Made by a program: the position numbers and the translations under genes
Assembly: GCF_905373215.1 (NCBI RefSeq)
Contig: NZ_CAJPRT010000031.1
Location: 1-12,540, forward strand
Direction: 5' to 3'
Origin: an uncultured Campylobacter sp.
Lineage (GTDB): Bacteria; Campylobacterota; Campylobacteria; Campylobacterales; Campylobacteraceae
Length of the DNA stretch: 12,540 bases
Part shown: in pieces, positions 1 to 7,092 of the stretch
Layout: each line of letters begins with the position of its first letter
Position numbering within the stretch: position 1 is the stretch's first letter
Notes under the pieces: model-generated
The model's database searches: none
What the model was told of the DNA's origin: nothing
What the model saw: only the letters and a program-made list of their open reading frames with translations

Positions 1-56
1 AAATTTTAAAGCCGAGGCTTTATGAAAAGTATAAGGATGTGGTTATAGAGGTGTAG
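1..56 (+). CDS. 3' end of an upstream gene (partial)
   Basis: Reading from base 3, the frame stays open to a TAG at 54-56 and gives a short charged tail ending in KYKDVVIEV. The next gene's start follows after 22 bases, so the two are probably co-transcribed. The tail is too short to identify. By position it could be the end of a full-length CdiA, of its outer-membrane transporter, or of another immunity gene. The composition looks coding, but with under 20 residues visible this is only a plausible call. Confidence 0.35.
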   Translation, partial: ILKPRLYEKYKDVVIEV

Positions 57-65
57 GGAATATGA

Positions 66-75
66 AAAGGAGGAG
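66..75 (+). promoter_or_regulatory. Strong Shine-Dalgarno fixing the TTG start of the CdiA-like gene
   Basis: The run AAAGGAGGAG sits 3 to 5 bases before a TTG at 79-81. In this frame there is no ATG, GTG or TTG between the in-frame stop at 46-48 and base 79. The first internal ATG lies about 100 codons later and would remove the signal peptide. TTG is therefore the best start. Confidence 0.7.
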
Positions 76-78
76 TAC

Positions 79-3000
79 TTGAAATTTAAGCCTATAACAA
101 TAATTTGCCTCCTTTGCATATTGCTTGTAAACCTAACCGCCGCCCTCATCTCCCAAAAAAGCGCCGCATCTGCAAGCTCATATACCTGGGGCTTTAGCGT
201 AGGCGCCTCCGCAGAGCTTAGCGGAACCACTTCCAAAGATAGTTCTAAATCAAGTAGCTCCGTAGCCTCTAATCTTAGCGGTAATAATATTAAAATTTTA
301 ACTGATAGCAATAAAGATACCGCTATAAATATCAAAGGCTCAAATTTATATGCTAGCAATGATATATATCTAAACACTCATAATCTGTTTATGGATGCTT
401 CACAGGATAGCTATGAAGCTAAACAAAGCTCTAAAACTATAAGCGGAAGAGTATCTGCTACTATGTATGGAGGCGGAGGAGGAAGCGCAGGGCTTGATTA
501 CTCTAGAAGCAATATGAAAGAGGAAAGCCTTAGCCACAATAACGCTAAAGTTTATGCAGGACATAATATATATGCCTTAGCTAGTAACGATGCTTTAATA
601 AAAGGAGCTAACCTTAGAGCGGATAACGCTTTAGCTTTAAAGGTAGGACATGATCTAAGCCTAGCAAGCCTACGAGATAGCTATAATTACGATAGCAAAT
701 CTAGCTCCATAGGAGCAGGTATAGGCATAAGCGGCAGTAAAACAACCTCCGATCCGGACAATCCCTCTGACATAAGCAACAACATAGTAAGGTATTCAAA
801 TTCCAAGCTTTCAAGCATAAACGCTAACTACTCCAGATCCAAATCAAGCACTATGGTAAAACAGACCGTGCTATCTAGTATAACCGCTAAGCAGCTTTAC
901 ATAGAAGTAGGATCTAATACCGATCTAAAAGGCTCACTAATAGCTGCAGGCTACTATGATGAGAATGGAAATTTCATAGATAACGGCAAGCTTAGATTAA
1001 AAACGAATACCCTAACATTCTCAAATTTAAGTAACACCAGATACGACAAATCAAATTCTTTAAGCATAGGGGCAAATTATGCTTTTAAAGATCCGCAACA
1101 AGGAGGGGGAAACAAGGAGGGCGAGAACGCTCAATCTAAAGAGAGCAATACCGACCCTAAGTCTAAAATTTCATCGATTAACTACGCTAATAATAGAAAC
1201 CTATCCTACTCTATGAGTAAGAGCTTAGCTACTATAGGAAAAGGAGAGCTTATAGTAGGAGATAAAGATATAAGCTCTTTAAGTAAAGATGAGCTTGCTT
1301 CTTTACAATCTGATCCTAATAATAAGGCTCTATATAACTCAGACGATCTTACTAGATTAAACAGAGATAGCTCCAAGCTAAGCAAAGAGCTCTACTCTAC
1401 AAAGCTAAGCTCTAACGTTGATGCAAGCGTGGATATGAGGTTGTTTAGCGAAGGGGGAAGGAATGAGATAAAAAGAGATTATGAAGACGCCTCTACCATA
1501 TACGATGCCATATACCAAATAGCAACTACCGATAGAGTTAGTATTAAAGACTTTTTTAGCGAAAACGGTAAAGGCTTTATGGTAGTAAACGGAGTAAGGC
1601 AGGAGTTAGCAAATAATCCAGAGCTAAGAGGGATGCTACAAAGCGATGAGCTTTCTGATCAAGAGAAACAAGCCATAACGCAAAACATCACAAGGCAGGT
1701 AATGCTAAATTTAGGCTACATTCCTAATCAAACAAAGACCATCTACACCGATGAGACCGGTAGAGACGGTAAGCAGATAATGGGCTTTTACTCCTTGCAG
1801 ACCGGGCGCAGCTATATCAATATAAAAAACAACAAAAGCACAAAGGATCTAGTTGCTACCTCTGCTACAGAAAGCCAAAGAGCTATGGATCATCAAAGAG
1901 GTATAGACTTCCTCCAAAACGAAGACGACCATTCTACTTATTCACGAAATTTCGGAAACGCAGTAGCTAGATACTACGGACATGCTCTTAGCTCATACGG
2001 CAGTGGCTATGGCTCTGCTAAGATAAATAATCCTAGTAGTATCAATCAAAACTACTACGCAAGCAACAATAAAGAATTCTCTAGGCTGGATAAACAGAAG
2101 GGGGCGAATAGGCAGTTGCTTGATGAAGAGGTACATAAAATATATGAACTATCTAAAATTTACTCGGAAAAAAAGAATATACCTCTAGAAAAGGGAACCG
2201 CTATAGTATCTAAAGCATTCTATGGTTTAGTAGACAAAGATGCAAACGATATGTATGAAACTAACTTGGACACGGAGGAAGCTTTTGAATATCTAGAGGC
2301 TCAAGATTTTTTAAAATCTAAAATAGATTATTCAAGAATCGCCCCTACTTATGATAATGAATTTAGTGGTATAGGTTGGGCGTTCAAAGAGCAATATAAC
2401 GATAGGTATTCAAATTTGAAAGGATATTCTAGAAATAAGAAATTCTATGAAAAATACCTCAAAATAGATAATCCAGCAGATACTTTCTCGTTCTCGGGTT
2501 TAGCCGATAGTATTAAAAATTTCGCTGATGGTTTTACAAAGCCGTTTAAAGATTTAGCTAATGAAGCCACTAATAATACTTCAGAATTTTTAAAAGCTAC
2601 CGCGATAGGAATTTTAAATCCTTTTAAATCAGGATCTAATTTCGGAGAGAATTCACATAAAACATATGAAGAAGCAAATCTAGATGATTTTTTAGGTGAT
2701 AAACAAGGTAGAGATCAAAAACGTGGAGAAATAGCAGGAAGTATTGCGCCGATCATAGCCGGCGGAACAATCGGAAGTATTCTAAAAAAAGGTAAAAATA
2801 TCCATAAGGCAGGAGATGTCGGTACCGCCGAAGGCGCAGGGGCTACAAAACTTTCAACGACTGTCGGTGAGACCACGGGCACGGGATCGGTAAAAACTCC
2901 GGCTGCTATTAGCGGTAGGGTTGATTTGCAGCAAGGTCCAACATTTACCAAGCCTGCACCATATACAGAACATGTAAAGAGAGTATTTGTAGATAGTAAA

Positions 3001-3441
3001 AGTGCAAATTCTGATCTAGCTACTTTAGTGAATAAGACAAAAGCGGATTATATAGTTACATCAAAAGGGATTGCATTTGGCGTCAAAGATCTTAAAAATC
3101 TATTAGCTTTACAAGGAACATCCGCTAAAGTAGGAGATTTCACTGGTCTAACAGGCGCATCATTTGAAGAGATATTTTCAAGAGCGCCAAAAGACTGGAA
3201 AGTAATGCTACAAAATGACGGTAAAGGAATAAAATTCGTTGATAAAGATGGTGTAGAAAGAGTCAGAATACACGCGCCGGAAAACAATCAGAAATTGCCA
3301 AGCACCGCAAATACTAATAACGGATGGGTTTTAAGAATCCCTGCTAGTAGAAAAAAATATTTTGATGATTCCGGTAAAATATTACCATATGATACTGATG
3401 AAACCCATATCCCAATAAGAGGAAACCCAAATGCAAATTAA
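79..3441 (+). CDS. Truncated CdiA-like protein with FHA2 repeats and C-terminal toxin domain
   Basis: This is a 1120-residue filamentous-haemagglutinin/CdiA-type protein that would deliver a C-terminal toxin to neighbouring cells. A TTG start gives a signal-peptide-like N-terminus (residues 1-33, hydrophobic ITIICLLCILL core, then SAASA). Residues about 34-335 are Ser/Asn/Gly-rich haemagglutinin repeats (GHNIYALASNDA, VGHDLSLASLRDS). Residues about 384-460 match the linker seen in CdiA/FhaB/MafB proteins (ATIGKGELIVGD, DLTRLNRDSSK). Residues about 884-905 form a hydrophobic GSIAPIIAGGTIGSIL stretch just before the toxin. Residues about 955-1120 are a separate Lys-rich domain. There is no N-terminal TPS domain, which CdiA needs for export by its TpsB partner, and the protein is about a third of usual CdiA size. 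It may be a displaced cassette that recombines with a longer upstream cdiA. Family assignment is firm; export and activity are uncertain. Confidence 0.85.
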   Translation: MKFKPITIICLLCILLVNLTAALISQKSAASASSYTWGFSVGASAELSGTTSKDSSKSSSSVASNLSGNNIKILTDSNKDTAINIKGSNLYASNDIYLNTHNLFMDASQDSYEAKQSSKTISGRVSATMYGGGGGSAGLDYSRSNMKEESLSHNNAKVYAGHNIYALASNDALIKGANLRADNALALKVGHDLSLASLRDSYNYDSKSSSIGAGIGISGSKTTSDPDNPSDISNNIVRYSNSKLSSINANYSRSKSSTMVKQTVLSSITAKQLYIEVGSNTDLKGSLIAAGYYDENGNFIDNGKLRLKTNTLTFSNLSNTRYDKSNSLSIGANYAFKDPQQGGGNKEGENAQSKESNTDPKSKISSINYANNRNLSYSMSKSLATIGKGELIVGDKDISSLSKDELASLQSDPNNKALYNSDDLTRLNRDSSKLSKELYSTKLSSNVDASVDMRLFSEGGRNEIKRDYEDASTIYDAIYQIATTDRVSIKDFFSENGKGFMVVNGVRQELANNPELRGMLQSDELSDQEKQAITQNITRQVMLNLGYIPNQTKTIYTDETGRDGKQIMGFYSLQTGRSYINIKNNKSTKDLVATSATESQRAMDHQRGIDFLQNEDDHSTYSRNFGNAVARYYGHALSSYGSGYGSAKINNPSSINQNYYASNNKEFSRLDKQKGANRQLLDEEVHKIYELSKIYSEKKNIPLEKGTAIVSKAFYGLVDKDANDMYETNLDTEEAFEYLEAQDFLKSKIDYSRIAPTYDNEFSGIGWAFKEQYNDRYSNLKGYSRNKKFYEKYLKIDNPADTFSFSGLADSIKNFADGFTKPFKDLANEATNNTSEFLKATAIGILNPFKSGSNFGENSHKTYEEANLDDFLGDKQGRDQKRGEIAGSIAPIIAGGTIGSILKKGKNIHKAGDVGTAEGAGATKLSTTVGETTGTGSVKTPAAISGRVDLQQGPTFTKPAPYTEHVKRVFVDSKSANSDLATLVNKTKADYIVTSKGIAFGVKDLKNLLALQGTSAKVGDFTGLTGASFEEIFSRAPKDWKVMLQNDGKGIKFVDKDGVERVRIHAPENNQKLPSTANTNNGWVLRIPASRKKYFDDSGKILPYDTDETHIPIRGNPNAN
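694..852 (+). repeat. 159-bp direct repeat, copy A (inside the CdiA-like gene)
   Basis: This FHA2-coding segment recurs at 4348-4506 with the same length and reading frame. I count about 12 mismatches by eye, roughly 92% identity, many of them synonymous. It is a ready substrate for homologous recombination between the large gene and the downstream fossil. Confidence 0.9.
2941..3438 (+). other. Candidate toxin domain (CdiA-CT-like), family not recognised
   Basis: This is the C-terminal 165 or so residues of the CdiA-like protein, after a low-complexity Gly/Thr/Ala linker (nt 2820-2935). It looks like a compact domain: helical first half, then beta-rich blocks containing VERVRIHAPE, NNGWVLRIP and ETHIPIRGN. 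Candidate catalytic residues are R1061, R1063, H1065 and H1110. The domain is Lys-rich while the downstream immunity candidates are acidic, the usual charge pairing for nuclease toxins. A small RNase fold of the barnase/EndoU/colicin type would fit this beta-rich His/Arg pattern, but that is inference. I cannot match the domain to a named toxin family. Confidence 0.6.
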
Positions 3442-3820
3442 CGGAAAAGAGATATTTGAGAAAGGCGGTCTTATGTTTTATTTAAGCCGAATGGCTTCTT
3501 TGGAACATCAAGATAAATATCTAGTGCATGCCACAGCTAAATCTTACGAAGACCCATCAGAAATGGCGGAACTACTATGTGATGAATGCTGGCGAGCCCT
3601 TGACGAAAAATTTGAATTCTGCTTCTTACCCTATGAAAGAGAGATCTTAAAAGAGCTTGCAGAGCTTATTTATAAATATTTTAAAGATCAAAGCTTGCTA
3701 GAGGGAGATACCTACGAATATTTGGTTTATCACAATAAATCATGGATAGAGGTCAGAGAATTAGCCTTAAATACCTTGCATATTTTCGGATATGATTTAG
3801 GTGACTTTGATCTGTATTAA
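3414..3820 (+). repeat. Tandem duplication unit 1 (toxin tail plus immunity gene)
   Basis: This unit begins in the final codons of the toxin gene and runs to the stop of immunity copy 1. The second unit (3841-4245) lies 428 bases further on with equivalent gene start and end. The strongest match is the stretch around both start codons, GGAAACCCAAATGCAAATTA. Confidence 0.7.
3431..3820 (+). CDS. Candidate immunity protein (CdiI-like), copy 1
   Basis: This small acidic protein of 129 residues has an ATG that lies inside the last codons of the toxin gene (11-bp overlap), so translation is probably coupled. The toxin's AGAGGA at 3418-3423 serves as ribosome site. No signal peptide or membrane segment is visible, so it should be cytosolic, where a delivered toxin would be neutralised. 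Predicted structure is mostly helical (EILKELAELIYKYFKDQ, WIEVRELALNTLHIFG) with a very acidic end (YDLGDFDLY). Position right after a CdiA-type toxin tail is the classical place for its cognate immunity gene. I do not recognise the sequence family; the function rests on position, size and charge. Confidence 0.7.
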   Translation: MQINGKEIFEKGGLMFYLSRMASLEHQDKYLVHATAKSYEDPSEMAELLCDECWRALDEKFEFCFLPYEREILKELAELIYKYFKDQSLLEGDTYEYLVYHNKSWIEVRELALNTLHIFGYDLGDFDLY

Positions 3821-3840
3821 GCTCACGGAGACAGAACTTA

Positions 3841-4245
3841 AATAAAAAGGAAACCCAAATGCAAATTAACGGAAAAGAGATATTTAAGAAAGGCACTCTT
3901 ATGTGCCGCCTAAGCCGAATGGCTTCTTTGGAATATCAGGACAAATATATCGTTTACCCCACAATCAATAAGTATGAAGATCCGTTGGAAATGGCGGAAC
4001 TTTTATATACCGAATGCAAGAGCGCCTTATTGGAGCAATTTGAATTTTGCTTCTTACCATACGAGAGAGATGCACTAAGAGAACTTATGGAGCTCATAAA
4101 TAGATACTTTAAAGATCAAAGCCTGCTAGAAGGCGTATGTGAATATTTGATCTATCATAATAAATCATGGGTAGAAGTCAGAGAGTTAGCCTTAAAGACT
4201 TTGTATACCTTCGGATATGATTTGGAAGACTTCGACTATGATTAA
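3841..4245 (+). repeat. Tandem duplication unit 2
   Basis: This is the second unit. It starts with AATAAAAAGGAAACCC, the counterpart of the toxin-gene end, which is no longer preceded by a toxin frame here. The coding part has drifted to about 70% protein identity, so the duplication or acquisition is not recent. Confidence 0.7.
3859..4245 (+). CDS. Candidate immunity protein, diverged tandem copy 2
   Basis: This 128-residue paralogue of the preceding gene is about 70% identical by eye. The first nine residues (MQINGKEIF), the LSRMASLE block, the EFCFLPYER block and the YFKDQSLLEG block are conserved. Differences cluster at residues 26-60 and near the C-terminus, and one codon is missing after the LLEG motif. 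Its upstream bases AAGGAAACCCAA are the same as those before copy 1, where they encode the toxin's last residues, so the copied unit carried a piece of the toxin gene. It may protect against a variant toxin, or be a spare copy; the sequence cannot decide. Confidence 0.65.
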   Translation: MQINGKEIFKKGTLMCRLSRMASLEYQDKYIVYPTINKYEDPLEMAELLYTECKSALLEQFEFCFLPYERDALRELMELINRYFKDQSLLEGVCEYLIYHNKSWVEVRELALKTLYTFGYDLEDFDYD

Positions 4246-4266
4246 ACTCGGATTAGACCAGGCAGA

Positions 4267-4539
4267 ATGAAATTTATCCCATATATCTTTAATCTGCTGC
4301 TATGCCTAAGTGCCTGGGCTTCTATAGATATTAATGGCATAAGCAATAGCAAATCTAGCTCCATAGCAGCAGGTATAGGCATAAGTGGAACTAAAACAAA
4401 CTCCGATCCGGACAATCCCTTTGACATAAGTAACAACATAGTAAGCTATTCAAATTCCAAACTCTCAAGCATAAACGCTAACTACTCTAGATCAAAATCA
4501 AGCACTATAAAATTTAAAAATTCCCAACAAGGAAATAAA
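4267..4539 (+). pseudogene. Fossil cdiA cassette: signal peptide plus FHA2 patch, toxin absent
   Basis: An ATG with only a weak ribosome site (CAGG) opens a frame of 91 codons that runs straight into the next gene. It begins with a signal-peptide-like sequence (MKFIPYIFNLLLCLSAWA), similar in style to the MKFKP start of the large CdiA-like protein. It then matches residues about 206-258 of that protein (SKSSSIAAGIGISGTK, SSINANYSRSKSST). A deletion follows: the text jumps to KFKNSQQGNK, the counterpart of FKDPQQGGGNK at residues about 335-345 of the large protein. Nothing of the rest of CdiA or of a toxin remains. It is most likely a remnant or recombination scaffold, though the open frame could still make a secreted or membrane fusion with the next gene. 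Confidence 0.65.
4348..4506 (+). repeat. 159-bp direct repeat, copy B (inside the cdiA fossil)
   Basis: This is the partner of 694-852, with equal length, no gaps and about 12 substitutions. Identity ends abruptly at 4506, where the fossil has lost the following cdiA codons. Confidence 0.9.
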
Positions 4540-4941
4540 ATGAAATTTTTAAGGCAATACAAAAACATTATCCTATTACCATTTTTGCTAATTATTTCAT
4601 TTTTTGTTTTTCGTATGATTTATACGGAAATAATTAGCGAGTGCGCTCCAATGCGGCTTTTTTCAAAAAATTCTCTAAGTAATAGCGGTTATGTTAAGTT
4701 AAAAGCAAAATGTATAAAAAAGGCTTTGGAAAATAACGATAATCACCTTATTATGCAGTATTTTAAAAGAGAAACGAGCGAGTGTCTTGAGATTATTGAT
4801 GAACCGCCAAAAATCCCACATAATTTGATTAGGGTTAATAGCCTTGAAGAGTGGAAAAAATTAAGGATTACAGATACTGACAATATAATTTGCCCTATCG
4901 GTAATTCTAAAAAGAGCGATATTGGCAATGAAAGCAAATAA
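4540..4941 (+). CDS. Small membrane-anchored four-cysteine protein, candidate orphan immunity
   Basis: The ATG at 4540 is preceded by AAGGAAATAAA, a good ribosome site that itself derives from the cdiA fossil (the QQGNK codons). It gives a 133-residue protein in frame with the fossil. Residues about 9-30 form one membrane segment (IILLPFLLIISFFVF). The rest is hydrophilic with four cysteines (SECAP, KAKCIK, SECLE, NIICP), which could form two disulfides if the domain faces the periplasm. Size and place behind a cdiA fragment suggest an immunity protein for a lost or exchanged toxin, perhaps one acting at the membrane. I recognise no family, and no toxin gene stands between it and the fossil. 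Translation from 4267 would make a 224-residue fusion, which I think less likely. Confidence 0.55.
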   Translation: MKFLRQYKNIILLPFLLIISFFVFRMIYTEIISECAPMRLFSKNSLSNSGYVKLKAKCIKKALENNDNHLIMQYFKRETSECLEIIDEPPKIPHNLIRVNSLEEWKKLRITDTDNIICPIGNSKKSDIGNESK

Positions 4942-5011
4942 ATTCACAAATTATTCAAATTCATGAAGTTGGGGCTGCTCATCAAGCAAAACATTAGCCG
5001 CAATTTGAAGT

Positions 5012-5037
5012 GTAAATTTCAAAATTTACTATTTTAT
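5012..5037 (+). terminator. Weak candidate terminator after the toxin/immunity region
   Basis: GTAAATT and AATTTAC (7-bp arms, 4-base loop TCAA, 5012-5029) are followed by the T-rich TATTTTAT. The stem is AT-only, so efficiency is doubtful. Position between the accessory genes and the trp promoter is right. Confidence 0.3.
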
Positions 5038-5129
5038 GCCGCGTGTTTTTTGTGACTGTATATCCGATAAATTTAGAAGGACGCCGCAAAAGGCGCCGTC
5101 AAAAAAGCGAAATTTAACGCGAAATTTTA

Positions 5130-5135
5130 TATAAT
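5130..5135 (+). promoter_or_regulatory. Promoter -10 box for trpBA
   Basis: A perfect TATAAT follows an AT-rich tract and predicts a transcript start near 5142. No clear -35 is seen, as is usual in Campylobacter. The leader to the ATG at 5162 is only about 20 bases, so a Trp leader peptide or attenuator is not possible with this promoter. Confidence 0.6.
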
Positions 5136-5161
5136 CTCACGATTTAATGCGAGGAGATAGG

Positions 5162-6343
5162 ATGAATAAAAAGGCGTATTTCGGGAGTTTCGGCGGGCAA
5201 TTCGTGCCCGAAACGGCGATGTTTGCGCTCGAGGAGTTGGAGGATGCGTACAACACCATAGCGCAGACGACGGAATTTAAAGATGAGCTGGACTACTTGC
5301 TGCGCGAATACGCGGGGCGCCCGACGCCGTTATATCACGCCGCGCGCCTTAGCGAGCACTACGGGCATGAAATTTATCTAAAGCGCGAGGATCTCAACCA
5401 CACGGGCGCTCATAAGATCAATAACGCCCTAGCGCAGGCGCTACTCGCTAAAAAAATGGGTAAAAAAAAGATCATCGCCGAAACCGGCGCGGGTCAGCAC
5501 GGCGTGGCGACGGCGACGGCAGCGGCGCTATTTGGGCTTGAATGTGACGTGTATATGGGCGAGACCGACGCCGCGCGCCAGCAGCTCAACGCCTTTAGGA
5601 TGCAGCTTTTGGGCGCAAATTTAATCAAAATCGGCACCGGTCTTAAAACGCTCAAAGAGGCCACCACCGCGGCGATTCAGGCGTGGGTGAACGAGATCGA
5701 GAGCGTATTTTACGTCATCGGCTCGGCGGTCGGACCGCATCCGTATCCGAAGATGGTTAGGGATTTTCAAAGCGTCATCGGCGCCGAGACCAGATCACAG
5801 CTCGCAAGCAAGGGGATCAAAGCCGACTACGTCCTAGCTTGCGTGGGCGGCGGAAGCAATGCGATAGGAATTTTTAGCGCGTTCGTGGACGATCCTAGCG
5901 TGCAACTCATCGGCGTCGAAGCGGGCGGCTTGGGCGCACATACCCCTTATCACGCAGCGACCATCACTAACGGGCGCGCGGGCATCATCCACGGCATGAA
6001 AACGATCGTACTGCAGGATAAATTCGGCATGATCGAGCCTGTTCACAGCATCTCGGCGGGGCTTGATTACCCGGGCGTAGGTCCTGAGCACGCGCATCTG
6101 CACGAGATAAGTCGCGCAAAATACGAAGCGGTAACCGACGATGAGTGCATCACGGCGCTTAAACTGCTCTGTAGGCTTGAGGGCATCATCCCCGCGATCG
6201 AAAGCGCACATGCGTTAGCGTATTTGCAAAAGCTCTGTCCGCAGCTAAAGGGCAAAAAAACGATCGTCGTAAACGTAAGCGGCAGGGGCGATAAGGATAT
6301 GGATACCGTGATGAATTACAAAAAAGGAACGATTTATGGATAA
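5162..6343 (+). CDS. trpB: Tryptophan synthase beta chain
   Basis: TrpB is the PLP enzyme that joins indole and L-serine to make tryptophan in the cytosolic alpha2-beta2 complex. The protein has 393 residues, a normal length. The N-terminus FGSFGGQFVPETAM is typical. The PLP lysine is K85 in HTGAHKINNALAQ. The catalytic Glu is E107 in AETGAGQHG. The phosphate-binding loop is GGGSNAIGIF, and the Ser contacting the PLP ring nitrogen is in NVSGRGDKD. I chose the ATG at 5162 over the in-frame ATG at 5147 because GAGGAG at 5151-5156 is a good ribosome site and the likely transcript start lies at about 5142. It overlaps trpA by 8 bp, suiting equal production of both subunits. No other trp gene precedes it here. 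Confidence 0.97.
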   Translation: MNKKAYFGSFGGQFVPETAMFALEELEDAYNTIAQTTEFKDELDYLLREYAGRPTPLYHAARLSEHYGHEIYLKREDLNHTGAHKINNALAQALLAKKMGKKKIIAETGAGQHGVATATAAALFGLECDVYMGETDAARQQLNAFRMQLLGANLIKIGTGLKTLKEATTAAIQAWVNEIESVFYVIGSAVGPHPYPKMVRDFQSVIGAETRSQLASKGIKADYVLACVGGGSNAIGIFSAFVDDPSVQLIGVEAGGLGAHTPYHAATITNGRAGIIHGMKTIVLQDKFGMIEPVHSISAGLDYPGVGPEHAHLHEISRAKYEAVTDDECITALKLLCRLEGIIPAIESAHALAYLQKLCPQLKGKKTIVVNVSGRGDKDMDTVMNYKKGTIYG

Positions 6344-7082
6344 GATCAAGGCGGCCTTCGCCGGCAAAAAGGCAAATATCGGCTACATCGTGGCTGGCTA
6401 CCCGAGCCCAGCGCACACGAAAGAGTTCTTGTCAAATTTAGACGAAAGCGTGATCGACCTGCTTGAGATCGGCATCCCGTATTCCGACCCGCTCGCAGAC
6501 GGCCCCGAAATTTTTAAGGCGAGCTTTTCCGCGGTGCAAAACGGCGTAAACGCGGAGAAGGTATTTGAAATTTTAAAAGGGGTACAAACGCACAAACCGC
6601 TTGTGTTTTTGGTCTATTACAACGTGATCTTTGCCTACGGCGCGCGCGAGTTTGTATCCGAGGCGGCACGCTACGGCATCAGCGGGCTAATAATCCCCGA
6701 TCTGCCGTATGAGGAAAATGAAGAAATTTTTGCGCTTTGCGAGGAGTTCGGTATTGCGCTCATCCCGCTTATCAGCGTTACGAGCGAACACCGCGCCGCT
6801 AGGGTTTTGAGCCGCGCGCGAGGCTTTATCTATGGCGTGGGCGCTATCGGCGTGACCGGAAGCAAGCAAACGCCGATTTCGCGCCTTAAAAATATGGTCG
6901 CCGATCTTAAAAAAATGAGCGATTTGCCCGTAGCGATCGGCTTTGGTATCCGCACTGCCGGCGACGTTCGCGCCACGAAAGAATACGCAGACGGCGCTAT
7001 CATAGGCACCGCGATCGTAAATTTATGCGCGAACTATGGCGGGCGCGAGCTGCAAGGCAAGATCGCCGAACTTTTTAACTAA
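6336..7082 (+). CDS. trpA: Tryptophan synthase alpha chain
   Basis: TrpA is a TIM-barrel enzyme that cleaves indole-3-glycerol phosphate to indole and glyceraldehyde-3-phosphate, and indole passes through a tunnel to TrpB. The 248 residues are slightly shorter than the E. coli enzyme (268). The signature LLEIGIPYSDPLADGP carries the catalytic E44 and D55. The mobile loop is GAIGVTGSKQ and the phosphate loop is GFGIRTAGDV. All core residues I can check are present, so it should be active. The ATG lies within the end of trpB (ATGGATAA), giving translational coupling. The next gene starts 10 bases after its stop. Confidence 0.96.
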   Translation: MDKIKAAFAGKKANIGYIVAGYPSPAHTKEFLSNLDESVIDLLEIGIPYSDPLADGPEIFKASFSAVQNGVNAEKVFEILKGVQTHKPLVFLVYYNVIFAYGAREFVSEAARYGISGLIIPDLPYEENEEIFALCEEFGIALIPLISVTSEHRAARVLSRARGFIYGVGAIGVTGSKQTPISRLKNMVADLKKMSDLPVAIGFGIRTAGDVRATKEYADGAIIGTAIVNLCANYGGRELQGKIAELFN

Positions 7083-7092
7083 CGGAAAGAGC

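Noticed and set aside
2715..2951. Minus-strand open frame inside the CdiA-like gene
   Set aside because: It is a shadow of the strong plus-strand frame, with a Pro/Ala/Val-rich product and no ribosome site. The same applies to 3048-3287.
5080..5100. GACGCC/GGCGCCGTC hairpin before trpB as terminator or attenuator
   Set aside because: Pairing needs a bulge, no T run follows, and there is no leader peptide with Trp codons.
5147..5161. Upstream ATG as start of trpB
   Set aside because: It falls about five bases after the predicted transcript start, and the ribosome site GAGGAG lies downstream of it. MNKKAYFG at 5162 matches the normal TrpB start.
5834..6416. Several minus-strand open frames within trpB and trpA
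   Set aside because: They are antisense shadows caused by the GC-rich codon pattern. trpB and trpA have all signature motifs on the other strand.
7036..7092. Upstream in-frame ATG as start of the FliO-like protein
   Set aside because: It lies inside trpA and would place 19 charged residues before a signal peptide. The ATG at 7093 has a better ribosome site.
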